From CAZMZF01 sp964570765 (GTDB taxonomy: Bacteria > Zixibacteria > MSB-5A5 > RBG-16-43-9), in NCBI GenBank assembly GCA_964570765.1, contig CAZMZF010000002.1, forward strand, positions 62,001 to 126,000: a stretch of DNA of 64,000 nt, given 5' to 3'. The position numbers and the translations under genes are program-made. The notes under the pieces are model-generated. The model had not been told where the DNA came from and did no database searches. It was given only the letters and a program-made list of their open reading frames with translations. Numbering within the stretch: the first letter of the stretch is position 1; every line of letters begins with the position of its first letter. Of this stretch, positions 59,780 through 64,000 are shown piece after piece.

Positions 59780-61411
59780 ATGACCAAAGTTAGCTTAGTG
59801 CTTTTAAATGGTAAAATCGCCACTATGGATGATAAAAATCCCCGGGCGAATGCGTTAGTGATTTCTGGTGAGAGGATTATTTATTCAGGGGAAGATGATG
59901 TTGCCAGAGATTATATCACCAAAGAAACTGAGGTAATAGATTTAAAAGGAAGACTGGTTTTGCCGGGGTTCAATGATGCGCATTTGCATTTCTTAGGTGG
60001 TGGGTTAACCTTATTGAGGGTTGATTTAAAGGACTGCAAGAGTTTTCAAGAGATAGAGAAAAGGTTAAGAGAGAAGGTTGGCAAATTTCAAGTCGGCTCC
60101 TGGATTTTAGGCAGGGGATGGGATCATACTCTTTTTAATCAAGGTAATTGGCCTGACAAAAGTTTTTTAGATGGCATAGCACCTCAGAATCCTGTTTTTC
60201 TGAAAAGGGTGGATGGGCATATCGGTTGGGCTAATAGTTTAGCTTTACAGTTGGCAGGGATAAATAGAGACACACCTTCTCCAGAAGGAGGTATTATAGT
60301 TAAAGATAGCCTGACAGGAGAGCCAACCGGGATTCTAATGGAAAAGGGAATGGATTTGATTGAGAAGATTATACCTAAACCTTCTTTGGATGAACTTACT
60401 TTGGCAATCAGAGAGGCGGCAAAGGAGACTAAAAGATACGGGATTACAAGTATTCAGGATAATTCTGACCTTGATGTGATTGAGGTTTATAAGAAACTCT
60501 TAGAAAAAAACGAGCTGAAAGTGAAAGTGAGTGAATGGCTTCCTTTAGAGTTAATCAAAAACCCAGAAGAGCTAAAGAAGTTGATTGAAACTTTTCCTCA
60601 CAAAAACAATTTATTGAGGTTCGCTCTTCTGAAAATCATGGCAGACGGTACGCTTGGCTCACGCACCGCTTTTCTTTTTGAACCCTTTTCAGATGAACCT
60701 GATAAATCTGGAGCGCTTTTGCTGGAGGAAAAAGAGTTAGAAAAGATGGTATCTCTGGCAGATAAATTCGGGTATCAGGTGGGAATTCATGCTATCGGTG
60801 ATAGAGCAAATCATATCGTTTTGAATATATATGAAAAGATTAAAGAGTTGAATCCGAAAAGAGAAAGAAGACATCGGATTGAACATTGTAGTGTCCTGGA
60901 AGAAATAGATATACCTCGTTTCGCCGAGTTGGGAGTAGTAGCCTCAGTTCAGCCAGCTTTCTGGAGCTCGGATAGAAAGTGGTTACAACAGAGATTGGGA
61001 AAAGAAAGATTAAAAAGAGCTTATCCCTTCAAGTCGCTTTTAGATTCAGGAGCGATTCTTTCTTTCGGAACTGATTGGCCGGTTGAATCTTTAAATCCGA
61101 TGTTAGGGATATATTCAGCAGTGACCAGAGATGTAGAGGCAATAAAATCCTTACGACCCGTAAAGACGCATAACGCTGCGTCTCTACAAAAGCTAACCAT
61201 AGAACAGGCAGTTAAAGCTTATACTTTAGGTTCTGCTTATGCACAATTTCAGGAGAAAGAAAAGGGTTCTCTTGAAGCTGGTAAATTAGCAGATATAGTG
61301 GTTCTATCTAAAGACATTTTCAGTATTCCATCTGAGAAAATTTTAGAGACAGAAGTGGAGTTGACGATTTTGGGTGGGGAGATAATTTTCTCGTGTAGGG
61401 GCGGAATTTAA
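59780..61411 (+). CDS. Amidohydrolase-family protein (YtcJ-like)
   Basis: A 543-residue metal-dependent hydrolase. Signatures: GRLVLPGFNDAHLHFLGGG (HxH metal pair), ILGRGWDHTLF, LKIMADGTLGSRTAFL (carbamyl-Lys/Met region), VGIHAIGDRANH and RHRIEHCSVL (His ligands), SFGTDWPVESLNP (catalytic Asp), and KGSLEAGKLADIVVLSKDIF. YtcJ-type proteins are exoenzyme-like hydrolases of unknown substrate. Residues about 461-470 (VKTHNAASLQ) are encoded by a palindromic repeat (61,160-61,187), and the last residues SCRGGI plus stop are from another repeat (61,395-61,420), so these elements have entered the coding region. Confidence 0.88.
   Translation: MTKVSLVLLNGKIATMDDKNPRANALVISGERIIYSGEDDVARDYITKETEVIDLKGRLVLPGFNDAHLHFLGGGLTLLRVDLKDCKSFQEIEKRLREKVGKFQVGSWILGRGWDHTLFNQGNWPDKSFLDGIAPQNPVFLKRVDGHIGWANSLALQLAGINRDTPSPEGGIIVKDSLTGEPTGILMEKGMDLIEKIIPKPSLDELTLAIREAAKETKRYGITSIQDNSDLDVIEVYKKLLEKNELKVKVSEWLPLELIKNPEELKKLIETFPHKNNLLRFALLKIMADGTLGSRTAFLFEPFSDEPDKSGALLLEEKELEKMVSLADKFGYQVGIHAIGDRANHIVLNIYEKIKELNPKRERRHRIEHCSVLEEIDIPRFAELGVVASVQPAFWSSDRKWLQQRLGKERLKRAYPFKSLLDSGAILSFGTDWPVESLNPMLGIYSAVTRDVEAIKSLRPVKTHNAASLQKLTIEQAVKAYTLGSAYAQFQEKEKGSLEAGKLADIVVLSKDIFSIPSEKILETEVELTILGGEIIFSCRGGI
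61160..61187. repeat. GTAGRGRC-family palindrome inside the amidohydrolase gene
   Basis: GTAAAGACGCA-loop-TGCGTCTCTAC, one mismatch in the arms, matches the intergenic copies at 22,342, 48,814 and 59,524 and lies within the reading frame in a normally variable loop. Confidence 0.75.
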
Positions 61412-61520
61412 CTCCGCCCTCATATCCCAGGCTGTCATGCTGAGCGTAGCGAAGCATCTGAAACCAAAAGACGGGATTCTTCGGTCGTCTCGCCAGAGGC
61501 GGACTCCCCCAGAATGACAA
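61395..61520. repeat. Repeats overlapping the amidohydrolase stop and a dispersed TGTCATGCTGAG repeat
   Basis: GTAGGGGCGGAATTTAACTC palindrome (61,395-61,420) supplies the stop codon TAA. It is followed by TGTCATGCTGAGCGTAGCGA (61,434 onward) and an inverted partner ending CAGAATGACA near 61,519, a type of repeat common in many bacterial phyla. Confidence 0.7.
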
Positions 61521-61561
61521 CTCTGCTTGCGGGGGATATGGCACCCTTCTTCTTTTCACTC

Positions 61562-61604
61562 ATTCCAGGGTGGCACCCTCAAACGAGTTTGAGGGTGCGT
61601 CGGC
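61562..61604. repeat. GGGTGGCACCCTCAAACG palindrome
   Basis: Arms CACCCTCAAAC/GTTTGAGGGTG, the same phrase as at 42,645 and 59,351; followed by GTCGGCCCTACG. Confidence 0.65.
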
Positions 61605-61612
61605 CCTACGTT

Positions 61613-62650
61613 TTATTCAAACCTACCCGGGATTCTGGTTCCACAATAAGGGCACTTGCCTTCTTTTATTTTATTATCTAATGTAATTATTCCATACCTT
61701 TCAATCAAAAGTTTCTTACAGTTATGGCAATAGGTGTTTTCTCCTTTGTGTCCTGGCACATTACCAAGATAAACATATTTTAAACCTGCAGAAAAGCCTA
61801 TTTCCCTGGCTTTCTCCAGAGTAGCTACAGGAGTCGGATTTAAAGATTTTAACTCAAGATAAGGCATAAAACGGGTTAGATGCCAGGGAGTCATTTCCCC
61901 CAATTCTTTTGCAATCCAGGAGGTAATATTATGCAATTGCTTTTCATCGTCATTGTAACCGGGGATAAGATTGGTAATTATCTCCACGTGCATTCCCCAT
62001 TTCTCCTTAGCTCTTTTAGTTACATCTAAAATTCCTGTGAAATTTTTGATATGGCATATTTTCTCATAAAAATTAGAACTGAATCCTTTCAGGTCTACCC
62101 GGAAGGAATCTAAATACGGTGCGATTAAATCTAATGCCTCAGGGGTAATATATCCATTGGTAACATAATTGGTCAAAAGTGAATTCTTTTTGGCTAATTT
62201 GGCGCTATCCAGAGTATATTCAAACCAAATGGTTGGTTCATTATAAGTCCAGGAGATCCCTTTGCAATTATATTCTTTTGCTAATCTAATAGACTCTTCT
62301 GGAGTGATGAGCTGGAATCTATTTTTATCTGAATTTAGATTTGAGTGAGCTATTTCCCAGTTCTGACATCCCGGACAACGGAAATTACACCCTAAGGTTC
62401 CCAAGGAGAGCCAGTTTGAACCAGGATAGAAATGGAAAAGTGGCTTTTTTTCAATAGGGGAGATAGCAATGGATGAGACTTTTGAATAGATCAGAGTATA
62501 GAGCTTCCCTGCTTGATTTAAACGGGTCTTGCACCAGCCCCTTTCGTTTTCCTTGATTAGGCATCTTCTCTGACAGATGTTGCACTTGACCTGATTCTCA
62601 GACAGGGTTTCATAGAGATAAGATTCTTTTAATTGATCATAAAAATTCAT
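61613..62650 (-). CDS. amrS: AmmeMemoRadiSam-system radical SAM enzyme
   Basis: A 345-residue member of the AmrS family (related to pyruvate formate-lyase activase). The radical SAM cluster is in GTLGCNFRCPGCQNWEIA (CxxxCxxC). An N-terminal Cys set (VKCNICQRRCLIKENERGWC) binds a second metal, FHFYPGSNWLSLGTLG and ISWTYNEPTIWFEY are family blocks, and the C-terminus carries a zinc-finger-like pair CHNC/CPYC. The reaction is unknown; the other system genes (AMMECR1, MEMO) are not adjacent. AAAAGAA-type weak ribosome site only. Identification at family level is secure. Confidence 0.93.
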   Translation of the reverse strand: MNFYDQLKESYLYETLSENQVKCNICQRRCLIKENERGWCKTRLNQAGKLYTLIYSKVSSIAISPIEKKPLFHFYPGSNWLSLGTLGCNFRCPGCQNWEIAHSNLNSDKNRFQLITPEESIRLAKEYNCKGISWTYNEPTIWFEYTLDSAKLAKKNSLLTNYVTNGYITPEALDLIAPYLDSFRVDLKGFSSNFYEKICHIKNFTGILDVTKRAKEKWGMHVEIITNLIPGYNDDEKQLHNITSWIAKELGEMTPWHLTRFMPYLELKSLNPTPVATLEKAREIGFSAGLKYVYLGNVPGHKGENTYCHNCKKLLIERYGIITLDNKIKEGKCPYCGTRIPGRFE

Positions 62651-62689
62651 CTGAAAAGAAAATTTGGAAATTTATTACTCGTGCTTACC

Positions 62690-62835
62690 AGGTCCCCTGA
62701 CCTGGCAAGTCAAATCGTTTCTATTTTTTCCGTCGGGTTAGGGGACCCGACGTTCACGTGAATTGAGAAGATGATTTCATCCAGCCCCTAATCATTCTGT
62801 AGGGGCATCCGCCTCTGGCGAGATGCCCCTACCCT
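62690..62835. repeat. Palindromic repeats between amrS and pckG
   Basis: CCAGGTCCCCTGACCTGG (62,689-62,706), CGTCGGGTTAGGGGACCCGACG (62,731-62,753; 7-bp arms with an asymmetric loop), and GTAGGGGCATC/GATGCCCCTAC (62,799-62,832). No gene in 62,651-62,842. Confidence 0.65.
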
Positions 62836-62842
62836 AGAAAGA

Positions 62843-64000
62843 TCAGGAAAGGAACTTGTCTGGGGTGATATAATCTCCGTATTTCTCTTTTGCCTGGATT
62901 AATCTGGCTTTTTGTTTCTCCAGCTCGTCAAAAATAACTTTGGGTGTATCCGGGATCTGGGCATTATTCTCGTAAATCTTCTTTATCCTTTCGATCTTTG
63001 CCAGATTTTCAGGTATGCGGATCATAAACTGCTTGTTATAATCTTCTTTGGTATATTCTTTTTTCAAAACCTCTTTAAACAGTTTTTTGAGGTCTTCATA
63101 TTTCGGTATAAGGCCAGTTGGAGTCTTTATGGCAGAAACCTCATTATGCGCTCTCAATTCCGCCCATTTATACCAGACTCTTTTATCAGTTTTCTCGTTC
63201 AGAAAATTACCATCTTTGTCTTTCAAGAAGTAGTTGACGGAGAAAATCAGGGGAGGCTTTTTCAAACCTTTGGCAAAATCGAGATTGCTCTGGATATATT
63301 TGCCAACCGGCACAGATAAAAAGTCAAGATTGGACATCGGATTGAAAGCTCTGACCCCTTCTTTTCCCAAGGTCGCTGCAGTTGTTTCCGATTCTAAGGA
63401 TGCGCCTTTGGTAATAATACCGTGCTGCCAGTCAAAAGACTCCTCAACTGGCACCCAGGTGTCTGAATCCCTTCCACCATAAACGATCCCACCTACTTCT
63501 ACACCTTTTGGGTCATTAAGTTTTGGGTCGAGGTTATCCAGGGTATCCAGGGAAAGAGTGAAGCGGGCATTCGGATGTGAGCATTTTATCTCTTTACCTT
63601 CTGCATCTTTCTTGCCTGCCTGCCATGCGCCTGAATGGTTATATCCTTTAGATGGAGCATCGCCATCTTTTCCAATCCAGTGTACTTTCTTATCCTCGGT
63701 GACTAAAACATTGGAGAAGATGATCTCACCTGGATTGTTCAAAGCCTTCCATTGACTGGGGTCATCTTTAGAATTTACACCCATAATGATACCGAACATC
63801 CCTTTTTCGACATTCACTGCCCGGACTTCACCATCTGTTTTTCTTAAATAAGCGATGTCATCACCAACGATGGTTTCGCCATCTAACATAGCAGTTGAGG
63901 TTTTGCCACAGAGGGAAGGGAAGGCACCCAAGAAATAAGTGATTCGCTTTTTGGGTCCATGCACGCCCATTACTAACATATGTTCAGTGAGCCACCCTTC
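62843..64000 (-). CDS. pckG: GTP-dependent PEP carboxykinase, C-terminal part (5' end beyond window)
   Basis: Converts oxaloacetate and GTP to phosphoenolpyruvate in gluconeogenesis. The minus-strand frame is open to base 64,000, so about 200 N-terminal residues lie outside. Visible: EGWLTEHMLVMGV, the hyper-reactive Cys/kinase P-loop GAFPSLCGKTSTAM, VGDDIAYLR, GIIMGVNSKDD, a guanine-binding FSNV segment, and GGIVYGGRDSDTWVPVEES. The nucleotide-specificity and length fit the GTP type rather than the ATP type. The C-terminus ITPDKFLS is normal. Identification is secure. Confidence 0.96.
   Translation of the reverse strand, partial: EGWLTEHMLVMGVHGPKKRITYFLGAFPSLCGKTSTAMLDGETIVGDDIAYLRKTDGEVRAVNVEKGMFGIIMGVNSKDDPSQWKALNNPGEIIFSNVLVTEDKKVHWIGKDGDAPSKGYNHSGAWQAGKKDAEGKEIKCSHPNARFTLSLDTLDNLDPKLNDPKGVEVGGIVYGGRDSDTWVPVEESFDWQHGIITKGASLESETTAATLGKEGVRAFNPMSNLDFLSVPVGKYIQSNLDFAKGLKKPPLIFSVNYFLKDKDGNFLNEKTDKRVWYKWAELRAHNEVSAIKTPTGLIPKYEDLKKLFKEVLKKEYTKEDYNKQFMIRIPENLAKIERIKKIYENNAQIPDTPKVIFDELEKQKARLIQAKEKYGDYITPDKFLS

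Noticed and set aside
15439..62842. CRISPR array
   Set aside because: The many repeats are palindromic, irregularly spaced and vary in the arms; no direct repeat-spacer pattern or cas gene was seen.

Overview
The window looks like a chromosomal fragment of an uncultured bacterium of the FCB group, most like candidate division Zixibacteria or a relative. This is inferred from a diderm envelope (beta-barrel proteins, many lipoproteins), a Zixibacteria-style dockerin tail on a secreted peptidase, GTP-type PEP carboxykinase, low to moderate GC, and intergenic regions packed with palindromic repeats. No rRNA is present, so the assignment is provisional.

Layout. 1-7.5 kb: a housekeeping run metG-(HNH)-tatD-rsmA followed by an outer-membrane protein, two paralogous lipoproteins and pdxJ. 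7.5-12.2 kb: an orphan membrane protein, a DinB protein, a transposase remnant, an AIR-synthase/ThiL-like gene behind a TPP riboswitch, a MITE and a candidate ncRNA. 12.2-15.5 kb: an envelope operon (DUF5723-like barrel plus large lipoprotein) behind a good sigma-54 promoter. 16-22 kb: a giant 2-hydroxyacyl-CoA dehydratase activase fusion and a DUF885 peptidase. 22.6-28.5 kb: a signalling cluster (degenerate kinase, REC-GAF-GAF kinase, NtrC-type regulator, degenerate GGDEF). 28.9-36.2 kb: a GlcD-like oxidase, then an accessory block on the minus strand (small membrane protein, catalase, DinB, YCII, TIR protein, GT14 glycosyltransferase) punctuated by four same-direction copies of one dispersed repeat.

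36,185-39,666 is a 3.48-kb transposon with exact 18-bp terminal inverted repeats and an 8-bp target duplication, inserted into one of those repeats. It carries a Panacea-type antitoxin and PemK/MazF-like toxin, an IS1-type transposase, two abnormal tRNA-like genes, a winged-helix protein and a small membrane protein. The antitoxin ends in UAA immediately followed, in the same frame, by the toxin start, and one tRNA-like gene folds with a UUA anticodon. This is the most unusual locus in the window.

39.9-46 kb: Ldh_2-type dehydrogenase, lactate racemase (larA), a repeat-rich surface protein and a GlcF-like Fe-S protein; with the GlcD-like oxidase these suggest lactate/glycolate use. 46.3-50.6 kb: secreted M28 peptidase with an inserted beta-propeller and a dockerin, a GYD protein and a double-PDZ protein. 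50.7-58.1 kb: a hybrid histidine kinase next to a Ser/Thr kinase-ATPase-TPR protein. 58.4-64 kb: SDR reductase, amidohydrolase (with a palindromic repeat inside its coding sequence), AmrS radical SAM enzyme and the C-terminal part of PEP carboxykinase.
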